NCBI RefSeq assembly: GCF_002251855.1
Contig: NZ_NOXW01000020.1
Location: forward strand, 372,001-436,000
DNA from: Rhodoferax sp. TH121
GTDB lineage: Bacteria > Pseudomonadota > Gammaproteobacteria > Burkholderiales > Burkholderiaceae_C
DNA: 64,000 bases
Reading direction: 5' to 3'
Notes under the pieces: model-generated
The model's database searches: none
Told to the model about the DNA's origin: nothing
What the model saw: only the letters and a program-made list of their open reading frames with translations
Position numbers and translations under genes: made by a program
Shown: positions 54,928 to 64,000 of the stretch, in pieces
How positions within the stretch are numbered: the stretch's first letter is position 1
How the letters are laid out: every line of letters starts with the position of its first letter

Positions 54928-56490
54928 TCAGGCGGCGCGGGCCGCACGCTTGCGGAGGGTCGGGGTTGTGACAGTAGCAGCTTTCGGGGCTTTGGCCCGG
55001 ATGGCTTTAGTTGGGGTACTCTGTTTTTTTGTCGCGCTCGCGACTGGTGCCGCTGCAGGCGCTCCGCCCAGAAGCGCACGGCCTTCCTCAAACGCAGCCA
55101 CCAGTGCCTGGGTCAGGTCCTGCACGGCAGGTACGGCCTTGGCGTCCGCAACCACACCAAAGTCCACGCTGCCGGCGTAGGTCTGCACCGTGATGTTGAG
55201 CGCAATGCCGTGGACCACAATGGACATGGGGTGGAAGGTACGCATGCGTGCGCCGGCCAGGTAAAGCGGCACGCGCGGCCCCGGGACATTGCTGATGATC
55301 AGGTTAGCAACCATAGGAAGACGGTGCGAGAGGCCGGTCGCACTATAGGTCTTGAAAGCAGCCTTGGCCACACCGCCCACAATCCAGGGCGCCAAGAGCG
55401 AGGGGTAATCGGTAGGCAGCATGCTCTTGAGCTGGGGCAAGGCGCTCTTTACCTTGGCCGTGGAGTCCATGATGGCTTGCAGGCGCTTGAGTGGCTGCGC
55501 CAGGTGTGTACCCAGTGCCACCACCGTCATGGACGCTTGAGTGCTGTAGTCGGTATTGCCCTCGTCGCGCAGGCTCACTGGCATGGCTGCTAGCAGGGGC
55601 TTGCGCGGAATGCTGCCGTGCTGGGCCAGGTAATCCCGCAGCGCGGTGGCACAAATCCATAGCACGATGTCGTTGAAGGAGCCTCCTGCTGCCTGGGCCA
55701 TGGCGCGGCAGTCAGCAAACGGAATGCTGGCGGTGCCAAAGCTACGTGCGGTGCCCACCGCCACGTTGAAGTCGGTCATGGGGGCCAGCGTGAGGGGCGA
55801 CTTGGGGCGCAAGCCGCTACCCCGGCCCTGTAGCGATTGCTTCGCCACTGTGCTGCCCAGTGCTTGCGCAGCCTGGGGCAGGGTGCGTGCCAGCTTGGCG
55901 TACTGGGCCAAAGAGTTGGAGAACACCGCGCCCAGCATCTGGGCTACTTTCAGACTTTGCACCTTGGGCGGTTTCTCGCTAGGCGGGGGCACAGGGCGTG
56001 GCGTTGGGCCCACGTCCATCATGGCCTGCGTGAGGATGGTGCCGGCCTTGCCATCCAGTGTGGCGTGGTGAATCTTGGAATACAGGGCGCCGCACACGCT
56101 GCCATCGGGGCACAGCACGCGGTCAAACACATGGAACTCCCACAGCGGGCGGCTGCGCTCAATCAGGCCGCTGTGTAGCTTGGCCGCCATCGCTTGGGCC
56201 TGTGCCAGCGGTAGCGCGCGGCCCTTGACCTTGCGGATATGGAAACCCAGGTCCACTGTATCGGCCGGCAGCCACACCGGGTGGCCCAGGTCCAAGGGCA
56301 TGAAGCCCAATTTGCGTGTGAACACGGCCGCCAAGTGCAGCCGCTGACCGATATGGGCAGTGATGGCCCTGTGCAGGCTGAAGCGTGGGGTGTCGGGCAG
56401 TTCGTACAGACAGAACGAGCCCACATGCATGGGCATTTCAGGGGTCTCCAGATACAGGAAGGTGGCATCCAGGCCGCTGAGGGTATGCAT
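54928..56490 (-). CDS. Wax ester synthase/diacylglycerol acyltransferase (WS/DGAT)
   Basis: Acyl-CoA-dependent enzyme that makes wax esters or triacylglycerol, 520 residues. The catalytic motif HHATLDG is intact in YSKIHHATLDGKAGT near residue 138, and the C-terminal domain contains MVANLIISNVPGPRVPLYLA. The N-terminus LSGLDATFLYLETPEMPMHV is family-typical. The protein ends in a Lys/Ala/Thr-rich basic tail of about 50 residues not needed for catalysis. It is transcribed with the hydrolase gene that follows, and is divergent from a chemoreceptor gene. Confidence 0.93.
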   Translation of the reverse strand: MHTLSGLDATFLYLETPEMPMHVGSFCLYELPDTPRFSLHRAITAHIGQRLHLAAVFTRKLGFMPLDLGHPVWLPADTVDLGFHIRKVKGRALPLAQAQAMAAKLHSGLIERSRPLWEFHVFDRVLCPDGSVCGALYSKIHHATLDGKAGTILTQAMMDVGPTPRPVPPPSEKPPKVQSLKVAQMLGAVFSNSLAQYAKLARTLPQAAQALGSTVAKQSLQGRGSGLRPKSPLTLAPMTDFNVAVGTARSFGTASIPFADCRAMAQAAGGSFNDIVLWICATALRDYLAQHGSIPRKPLLAAMPVSLRDEGNTDYSTQASMTVVALGTHLAQPLKRLQAIMDSTAKVKSALPQLKSMLPTDYPSLLAPWIVGGVAKAAFKTYSATGLSHRLPMVANLIISNVPGPRVPLYLAGARMRTFHPMSIVVHGIALNITVQTYAGSVDFGVVADAKAVPAVQDLTQALVAAFEEGRALLGGAPAAAPVASATKKQSTPTKAIRAKAPKAATVTTPTLRKRAARAA

Positions 56491-56579
56491 GGTGGGTTTC
56501 TCCTAAGGACAGCGTAGCAGCGTGCCAAGCCGCTGCCAGCTAGGGTTTGCCAAGGGCCTGCTGAACCCGCTGATTTCAG

Positions 56580-56608
56580 TTCACACGCTGCAGGTGCGCG
56601 TGTATCAT
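56580..56608 (+). promoter_or_regulatory. Sigma-70-type promoter of the chemoreceptor gene
   Basis: TTCACA (56580-56585) and TATCAT (56603-56608) are each one base off consensus and are spaced by exactly 17 bp. The start site would be near 56615, 63 nt before the ATG. Confidence 0.6.
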
Positions 56609-56677
56609 GAATTGCAAGTCGTTGGAGACCATGCGCGGAGCGTGTGGTTCATGGTGGATCCAGATTGGAGCAGCAGC

Positions 56678-58744
56678 ATGAAACTTGGCGTACTAACCTC
56701 CCTGCGCGGGAAAATTGTGGCAACCGTGGGGCTGCTAGTCGCCGCCGGTTTGCTGGTCTTGTCGGCAACCAATGTGTACACGGCGCGCATCCATGCTTTG
56801 GAATCGCTGGACAACCAAACCCGCGCCCTGTCGCATTCACACGCAGCGGGTGTGGGGGACTGGGTCAGTGCGCGCAAGCAAGTGGTTCTCTCTTTCGCGG
56901 GGGCGGTGCCCGAGGCTGACCCCATTAAATACTTGCAGCAGGCCAAGATCGCCGGAGATGTGGACACGGCCTACATCGGCTTTGCTGACAAACGCACGGC
57001 CTTCTCCAGCCCACAAGAGCTGCCTCCCGATTACGACCCTACCTCACGCCCTTGGTACCAGTTGGCCGCCAAAGAGTCCGGGCCGGTAGTGACCGATCCG
57101 TACTTGGACGCAGGTACCAAAAAACTGGTGATTACCTTTGCCTCTGCGGTGAAGACGGGTGGTCAGCTTGCGGCTGTGACCGCGCTCGACGTTTTCATGG
57201 ATGGTGTGGTGCGCAATGTGGCGTCGATTCGCCCCACGCCGGGCACCTACGGGCTGATTGTTGCAAAGGACGGCAAGATCGTGGTGCATGAGGACACGGC
57301 GCTGGCCATGAAGCCCATCACCGACATAGCCCCCAGCTTGGGCGGTGGCGGGCTGGATGCACTGGTTAGCGCGGCAGCTCTGCGCGATGTCACCATACGC
57401 GGTGAGAGTCGTCTGGTGTATGCCGAGCCCATCCCCGGCAGCAACTGGATTCTGCTGGTGGCGCTGAATCGGGCCGAGGCCATGCGCGGTGTCACGGCCT
57501 TGGTGTGGTCGGCCGCGGCCTGGAGCGTGGCCATTGCCGTGGTTGCTGTGCTGGTGATCGGTACCCTCCTGAGCAAACAGCTGGGCCGATTGGTCGTGCT
57601 GCGCAACGCCATGCAAGACATCGGCTCCGGCGAGGGCGATCTGACACAGCGTATTCCCACGGCCGGTAATGACGAGCTAGCCGCGATTGCCACAGGCTTT
57701 AACCAGTTTGTGGAGAAAACCCAGGGTGTGCTGCGCCAAGTGCGCACCAGCGCGGACAGTGTGGCCAATGCCAGTGCCGAAATTGCCCAAGGCAATAACG
57801 ACCTTAGTGCGCGCACCGAGCAGCAGGCCAGTGCGCTGGAGGAGACTGCGGCCAGCATGGAAGAACTGGGCTCCACGGTCAAACAAAACGCCGACTCGGC
57901 TTCCCAAGCCAACCAGTTGGCCCTGAATGCCTCCAGGGTTGCCATCCAGGGCGGCGAGGTCGTAGGCCAAGTGGTCGAAACCATGAAAGGCATCAACGAG
58001 GCCTCGCGCAAGATTGCCGACATCATCAGTGTGATCGACGGGATTGCCTTCCAAACCAACATCCTGGCCCTCAATGCGGCGGTGGAGGCGGCACGCGCCG
58101 GTGAGCAGGGACGCGGCTTTGCCGTGGTGGCGTCTGAGGTGCGTTCGCTGGCTGGGCGCTCGGCAGAAGCCGCCAAGGAAATCAAAACATTGATTGGCGC
58201 CAGCGTGGAGCGCGTGGAGCAGGGCACCACACTGGTGGACAAGGCTGGCGAGACCATGACCGAGGTGGTCAGCAGCATTCGCCGGGTGACCGACATCATG
58301 GGCGAGATCAGTGCGGCCAGTAGCGAGCAAAGCGCCGGCGTGGCCCAGGTCGGCGAGGCGGTGACGTCCATGGATCAGACTACGCAGCAGAACGCGGCAT
58401 TGGTGGAGCAGATGGCGGCCGCAGCTTCCAGTCTCAAGTCGCAGGCGCAAGAATTGGTGCAGGTGGTGGCGGTGTTCAAGCTCGGCAACGAATCCTCCGG
58501 CCATGGCGTCGGCCATATGCCGCCTGCGCAGGTGCGATCCAGCGCGCCTCAGGCGGCATCGTTCAAAGGGCTGGAGCGCCGTGGCGACGCCAAGCCTGCC
58601 GCAGTCCACGCATCCAAACCGGCCGCCAAGCCGAAGGCACCCCCCGCTCCGCCCGCGGCGGCCTATCCGCCCACCACCGTGGTGCCCAAGACCAGCACCA
58701 AGGTCACCCCCAAGGGCGGGGACGACGACTGGGAAACCTTCTGA
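56678..58744 (+). CDS. Methyl-accepting chemotaxis protein with dCache sensor
   Basis: Transmembrane chemoreceptor, 688 residues from the ATG at 56678, preceded by GGAG. The first span is about 11-33 and the second about 275-300. The periplasmic dCache domain has [20 protein letters not shown] and [20 protein letters not shown], the pattern of amino-acid or organic-acid sensors. A HAMP domain and a signalling domain follow, with the tip [20 protein letters not shown]. The C-terminus ends in a Pro/Ala/Lys-rich linker and DWETF, matching the CheR-docking pentapeptide of E. coli Tsr/Tar, so it should be an adaptation-competent receptor. Confidence 0.95.
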   Translation: MKLGVLTSLRGKIVATVGLLVAAGLLVLSATNVYTARIHALESLDNQTRALSHSHAAGVGDWVSARKQVVLSFAGAVPEADPIKYLQQAKIAGDVDTAYIGFADKRTAFSSPQELPPDYDPTSRPWYQLAAKESGPVVTDPYLDAGTKKLVITFASAVKTGGQLAAVTALDVFMDGVVRNVASIRPTPGTYGLIVAKDGKIVVHEDTALAMKPITDIAPSLGGGGLDALVSAAALRDVTIRGESRLVYAEPIPGSNWILLVALNRAEAMRGVTALVWSAAAWSVAIAVVAVLVIGTLLSKQLGRLVVLRNAMQDIGSGEGDLTQRIPTAGNDELAAIATGFNQFVEKTQGVLRQVRTSADSVANASAEIAQGNNDLSARTEQQASALEETAASMEELGSTVKQNADSASQANQLALNASRVAIQGGEVVGQVVETMKGINEASRKIADIISVIDGIAFQTNILALNAAVEAARAGEQGRGFAVVASEVRSLAGRSAEAAKEIKTLIGASVERVEQGTTLVDKAGETMTEVVSSIRRVTDIMGEISAASSEQSAGVAQVGEAVTSMDQTTQQNAALVEQMAAAASSLKSQAQELVQVVAVFKLGNESSGHGVGHMPPAQVRSSAPQAASFKGLERRGDAKPAAVHASKPAAKPKAPPAPPAAAYPPTTVVPKTSTKVTPKGGDDDWETF

Positions 58745-58753
58745 GTGTGAAGA

Positions 58754-59950
58754 TCAGGCCGGTTGCCTGAATGGCGTGCGCTGGCCCAGGTCGTCCAGGT
58801 AGTGGCCAATGCCTTCGCCTTCGCGCTCCAGAAAGCGGGCCACGGCATCGGCAAAGGCCGGGTGCGCCAGCCAGTGGGTGCTGGTGGTCTTGACGGGCAT
58901 CAGCGCCCGTGCCATCTTGTGCTCGCCTTGGGCGCCGCCCTCAAAGCGCTGGTAGCCGTTTGCGATGCACCACTGCAGGGGCTGGTAGTAGCAGGCCTCG
59001 AAGTGCAGGCAGTCCACCGGCTCCAACGCACCCCAGTAGCGGCCATAGGCCACGCGGGTGATTTCAGTGTCGTTTTGGCCTCTAGACCGCGTGGAATATG
59101 CGCCAATAGCTATCAAACTACTAGCAACGGGGCGGCCATGGCGCTCGGCTACAAACAGCAACCAGTTCTCCGACATGGTGCGGGCCATTCGGGTGAAGAA
59201 GTCACGGTTCAGGTAGGGCGGGTTGCCGTGCTCCAGGTAGGTACGCTCGTAGCAGCGGTAGAAGAAGTCCCAGTCGGCGTCTGAAATCTCGGTGCCCTGG
59301 GCGTGGCGGAAGGTCACGCCGGCCTCGGCCACCTTGCGCCGCTCCTGGCGGATTTTCTTGCGCTTGTCCTGCGCCAAGCTAGCGAGGAAGGCGTCGAAGT
59401 CGGTGTAGCCGGGGCTGGTGTTTTTCCAGTGGAATTGCACCGTATGGCGCAGCATTAGGTCCTGGGCTTCGCTCGCCTGCACATCATCGTCACTCGCAAA
59501 CAACGTGTGCAGAGAGGAAGCGCTCACGTCTTCACACCACGCCACCACCGCCCGCAGCAGCGCAGACCGTGCCTCCGCATTGCGGGCCAGCAGACGTGCA
59601 CCCGGCACCGGCGTGAACGGCACCGCAATTACCGCCTTGGGGTAGTAGGGCAGGCCGTGCTGCTGGTAGGCACTTGCCCAAGCCCAGTCAAATACGTATT
59701 CGCCGTAGGAATGGCTTTTCAGATACACCATGCAGGCGGCTTGCAGCGTGTTATCCAGGTGCAGCGTGATGCAGTGCGGCGCCCAGCCAGTGCCAGGGCT
59801 GGCGCTGCCGCTGTCCTCCATGGCAGCCAGGTAGGCGTGGCGCATGAAGGGGCTGGGCTGGGCCTGCGCCGCCAGCAGTGCGTCCCAGGCGGCGGCGCCC
59901 ACGCCGTGCACGGAGGCGTGGACCCCAATGACATAATTGGCTTCACCCAT
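58754..59950 (-). CDS. FemAB-like/GNAT-fold protein (COG3146 family)
   Basis: Predicted N-acyltransferase of 398 residues from the ATG at 59950 (MGEANYVIGVHASVHGVGAA). Family motifs include YVFDWAWASAYQQHGLPYYP near 85 and YGRYWGALEPVDCLHFEACY near 297, then GGAQGEHKMARAL. The biochemical activity of this group is not established, although the fold is related to peptidyl and acyl transferases. Residues 275-293 are encoded by a dispersed repeat copy, apparently adding a loop before GRYWG compared with what I recall of the family. Confidence 0.85.
   Translation of the reverse strand: MGEANYVIGVHASVHGVGAAAWDALLAAQAQPSPFMRHAYLAAMEDSGSASPGTGWAPHCITLHLDNTLQAACMVYLKSHSYGEYVFDWAWASAYQQHGLPYYPKAVIAVPFTPVPGARLLARNAEARSALLRAVVAWCEDVSASSLHTLFASDDDVQASEAQDLMLRHTVQFHWKNTSPGYTDFDAFLASLAQDKRKKIRQERRKVAEAGVTFRHAQGTEISDADWDFFYRCYERTYLEHGNPPYLNRDFFTRMARTMSENWLLFVAERHGRPVASSLIAIGAYSTRSRGQNDTEITRVAYGRYWGALEPVDCLHFEACYYQPLQWCIANGYQRFEGGAQGEHKMARALMPVKTTSTHWLAHPAFADAVARFLEREGEGIGHYLDDLGQRTPFRQPA
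59073..59126 (+). repeat. Dispersed 55-bp repeat, copy inside the COG3146 gene
   Basis: TTTTGGCCTCTAGACCGCGT then GGAATATGCGCCAATAGCTA and ACTACTAGCA match the family. It is antisense to the gene and stays in frame, encoding about 18 residues. Confidence 0.75.
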
Positions 59951-60024
59951 GGAGCGCCTTCTTCTCAAGGGTTAGCGCGATGGCTGCGCCCGCGGCGCGG
60001 CTGTGAACAACGACTGGCTGGTTC

Positions 60025-62077
<2,053 letters not shown>

Positions 62078-62099
62078 GCCATCCCGCTGCGGAGCAGGC

Positions 62100-62687
62100 T
62101 CAGATCTGCTCCAGCCGCGTACCAGGTGCCATACCGGCGGCCTGTACCAGTTCTGGAAGAAGCGCCTGCGGCGTATCTTCCATCTGCACCAGTCCCATTT
62201 GCCAGTCCCCCAGAAAGCCCTGGGAGACGCTGGTACGCATGAAATCCATGAGCCCCTGGTAATAGCCCGCCGTATTGAGGAGGCCGATGGGCTTGTCATG
62301 GTAGGCCAGCTGTCGCCAAGTCCAGACTTCAAATAGTTCTTCCAGCGTGCCAATGCCGCCAGGCAGCGCTAAAAAGGCATCGGCCCGCTCGGCCATCATG
62401 CGCTTGCGGTCATGCATGGTGTCTACCACATGCAATTCGGTGCAGCCCCGGTGGGCCCATTCCTTGTCCACCAGCGCCTGCGGGATGATGCCCACCACGC
62501 GGCCACCCGCCTGCAGCGTGGCATCCGCCACCGCACCCATGAGGCCGTTATGCCCGCCGCCATAGACCAGTTGGCCACCGTGTGCAGCAATCCAGCGGCC
62601 CACTTCGCGGGCCACTTCCATATAGGCGGGGTCCGCGCCGGGGCGCGAGCCGCAGTAGACGCAGAGGGAGAAAGCCGGGGTGCTCAT
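62100..62687 (-). CDS. LOG-family protein (cytokinin riboside monophosphate phosphoribohydrolase-like)
   Basis: Nucleotide phosphoribohydrolase of 195 residues from the ATG at 62687, which overlaps the dgkA stop (ATGA). Start motif SLCVYCGSRPGADPAYMEVA, then GGHNGLMGAVAD, and the catalytic LPGGIGTLEELFEVWTWRQL near residue 109 with Arg and Glu in MHDRKRMMAERAD. Such enzymes release base from nucleoside monophosphates. The bacterial physiological substrate is often not cytokinin. It is last in the DUF3106-RDD-dgkA-LOG run. Confidence 0.92.
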   Translation of the reverse strand: MSTPAFSLCVYCGSRPGADPAYMEVAREVGRWIAAHGGQLVYGGGHNGLMGAVADATLQAGGRVVGIIPQALVDKEWAHRGCTELHVVDTMHDRKRMMAERADAFLALPGGIGTLEELFEVWTWRQLAYHDKPIGLLNTAGYYQGLMDFMRTSVSQGFLGDWQMGLVQMEDTPQALLPELVQAAGMAPGTRLEQI

Positions 62688-63091
62688 GCCAGAAAGCGCT
62701 GGCCCAGCGCCGCCAGCCAGATGCCCGCACAGACCAGCAGGCTCAGCAGCACGGCGGCGCTGCCCATGTCCTTGGCGCGTTTGGAGAGGTCGTGCCACTC
62801 GGGGCCCACGCGGTCGATGGCAGTTTCGATGGCGGTGTTCAGCAACTCCACCACCATCAGCAGCACCACGCTGCCGGCCAGCAGGGCCACTTCGACCCAG
62901 TTGCTACCCAACCAGAAGGCGAGAGGTACCAGCACAAACGCCGCGATGCATTCCTGGCGAAAGGCAGTTTCACCCCAACCCGCACGCAGGCCGGCGAGCG
63001 AGTAGCCAAAGGCGTGCCACATGCGGTTCAGGCCGGTGCGTTCTTTTTGCGGGTTGACCGGGGTGTCAGCAGACGACAAGGTAGGTTCCAT
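62684..63091 (-). CDS. dgkA: Diacylglycerol kinase (DgkA)
   Basis: Small inner-membrane kinase, 135 residues, recycling diacylglycerol to phosphatidic acid. The DgkA core is present: RMWHAFGYSLAGLRAGWGET near 24, the active-site region AFRQECIAAFVLV, VVLLMVVELLNTAIETAIDR near 76 and KDMGSAAVLLSLLVCAGIWL. Three membrane spans are visible. The first 20 residues form a short polar extension. It overlaps the downstream LOG gene and follows RDD by 18 bp. Confidence 0.95.
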   Translation of the reverse strand: MEPTLSSADTPVNPQKERTGLNRMWHAFGYSLAGLRAGWGETAFRQECIAAFVLVPLAFWLGSNWVEVALLAGSVVLLMVVELLNTAIETAIDRVGPEWHDLSKRAKDMGSAAVLLSLLVCAGIWLAALGQRFLA

Positions 63092-63109
63092 GGGGGGAAA
63101 GAAGGTGCC

Positions 63110-63643
63110 CTAGCGGCTCAAGGGCAGGGAAGTCACCAGGCGGGTGCCGGCGAGTGCATCGTGCCAGAACTGACGTTGGGGGTGAAAGCGGCTCAACAAG
63201 GCCCAGATGGCAATCCAGCCAGCCACGATGACAAAAATTTCTGGTGCACCAAGTCGGAATGGTGCAACGGCGGCCAGCGGTGGCAAAAACCATAGCCAAC
63301 TCAGAACATAGCGCCCCAATGCCCGACCTTGCGTGACGGCGCGCCCTTTGCTGTCCACCAGCCGGATATTCCACGTCTTCATGGGGAGTGTTTGACCATG
63401 GGCCCAGCACCAGACGAAATAAATGCCAAAAATGACAAAAAGAAAAGTGATCAGAAGTGGGCGCCGCGGGTCGATACCGCTGCGCATTTGCCCCAAGGTG
63501 CTAAACAGCCAGGTCGCGAGGAACGCCACTGCAAACAGCAAGATGCACTCGTATAGCCAACTCGCCATACGTCGCCGCAGGCTAGGAGCGTTTAAGGACA
63601 GAGACGGCAACGAATGGGCTGGCGAAGTTTCGGTGAGCGACAT
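63110..63643 (-). CDS. RDD family membrane protein
   Basis: Inner-membrane protein of 177 residues. The RDD signature is degenerate: LRRRMASWLYECILLFAVAF at about residue 23, where the classic Arg-Asp-Asp is not conserved exactly. Later parts GQTLPMKTWNIRLVDSKGRA and GRALGRYVLSWLWFLPPLAA are typical of the family. Three to four spans are visible. Function is not established; RDD proteins have been proposed as transporters. It lies between a DUF3106 gene and dgkA on the same strand. Confidence 0.85.
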   Translation of the reverse strand: MSLTETSPAHSLPSLSLNAPSLRRRMASWLYECILLFAVAFLATWLFSTLGQMRSGIDPRRPLLITFLFVIFGIYFVWCWAHGQTLPMKTWNIRLVDSKGRAVTQGRALGRYVLSWLWFLPPLAAVAPFRLGAPEIFVIVAGWIAIWALLSRFHPQRQFWHDALAGTRLVTSLPLSR

Positions 63644-63701
63644 ACGCCCCGATTGTAGAGAGGGCGCCTACATCTCCCCGCGTAGTGCACAAGCTGGTGG
63701 C

Positions 63702-64000
63702 TTACGGCGCCATCACAGGCAGCAGGGTATTCGGATCTATGGCTTGTTGGGCCGTGAACTTGGCGCGGTCTGCCTCTGGCGAGAGCCTCGTGACAGGAAC
63801 AGGAGTGAGCTTGTTGGGCGGTACGGGTTTGGCGCTAATTGCCGCACCTGCAGGCTTGCCCGGGGTCTTTTTGGCAAGATTTTTTTTCTCTTCGGGGCTC
63901 AGGGCCTGGTAGGCCTCCCAGTTCGACGCACGCTCCGCTGGGGCCACTTTTTTGGCTTCTGCAAAGTTCAGTCGTGCCATTTCCCGTGCACGAGGCTTAA
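63702..64000 (-). CDS. DUF3106-like protein, C-terminal part (5' end outside window)
   Basis: The frame is open to the right edge, so only the C-terminal ~99 residues are present. NWEAYQALSPEEKKNLAKK is the repeated helix pattern of DUF3106 proteins, which are usually secreted. A Pro/Ala-rich end follows. An ATG at 63980 is inside the protein rather than its start. In Comamonadaceae such genes often sit beside RDD genes, with a DUF3619 protein and an RNA polymerase sigma factor upstream; those would lie beyond the window if the pattern holds. Confidence 0.7.
   Translation of the reverse strand, partial: KPRAREMARLNFAEAKKVAPAERASNWEAYQALSPEEKKNLAKKTPGKPAGAAISAKPVPPNKLTPVPVTRLSPEADRAKFTAQQAIDPNTLLPVMAP

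Overview
The window is a GC-rich, densely packed chromosomal segment of a betaproteobacterium, most likely family Comamonadaceae (Rhodoferax/Acidovorax-like). This rests on gene order (pstSCAB-phoU-phoB-phoR in one run; dnaX-ybaB-recR; mltD-gloB-methyltransferase-rnhA; DUF3106-RDD-dgkA), on protein character, and on a dispersed repeat of about 55 bp of a kind I associate with that family. I see no rRNA, tRNA, CRISPR array, prophage or insertion sequence. It reads as core chromosome with small accessory modules.

Layout. 1-5222: a branched-chain-type ABC uptake module (livM partial, livH, livK) with a shikimate-dehydrogenase-like gene, a divergent IclR regulator and a DUF1330 gene. 5223-5636: a 358-bp element bounded by perfect 54-bp inverted repeats. 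5637-8984: exopolyphosphatase, an orphan Tat-exported binding protein and a fasciclin lipoprotein. 9026-15746: the complete phosphate uptake and signalling locus with two Pho boxes, one of which points at the fasciclin gene. 15759-19755: a GT39-like membrane protein, rpmE, rho and trxA. 19802-27107: an AddB/AddA-like nuclease-helicase pair coupled to a flavoprotein. 27173-32054: two diguanylate cyclases, one translationally coupled to a PotD-like periplasmic protein. 32130-35548: dnaX, ybaB, recR and a MAPEG protein; dnaX carries an A9 slippery tract. 35618-39245: mltD, gloB, a methyltransferase and rnhA. 39367-45455: an RND efflux pair and the molybdenum cofactor genes mobA and moaA. 45548-51005: a TonB receptor, a periplasmic binding protein, a hybrid histidine kinase and a NarL-type regulator. 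51128-53971: a proton-pumping and a soluble pyrophosphatase. 54119-64000: lipid-ester genes, a chemoreceptor, a FemAB-like acyltransferase, nadE, glnB, a LOG-family gene, dgkA, RDD and DUF3106.

How it fits together. Phosphate and pyrophosphate handling recurs (ppx, pst-pho, hppA, ppa). Two modules pair a solute-binding protein with a signalling protein and have no transporter permease beside them: the binding protein with a diguanylate cyclase, resembling Vibrio NspS-MbaA, and the TonB receptor with a kinase and regulator. These are the best candidates for little-described sensory systems. The dispersed repeat occurs in at least nine places. Six of them lie inside reading frames, and two of those encode the signal or first hydrophobic segment of livK and livM.
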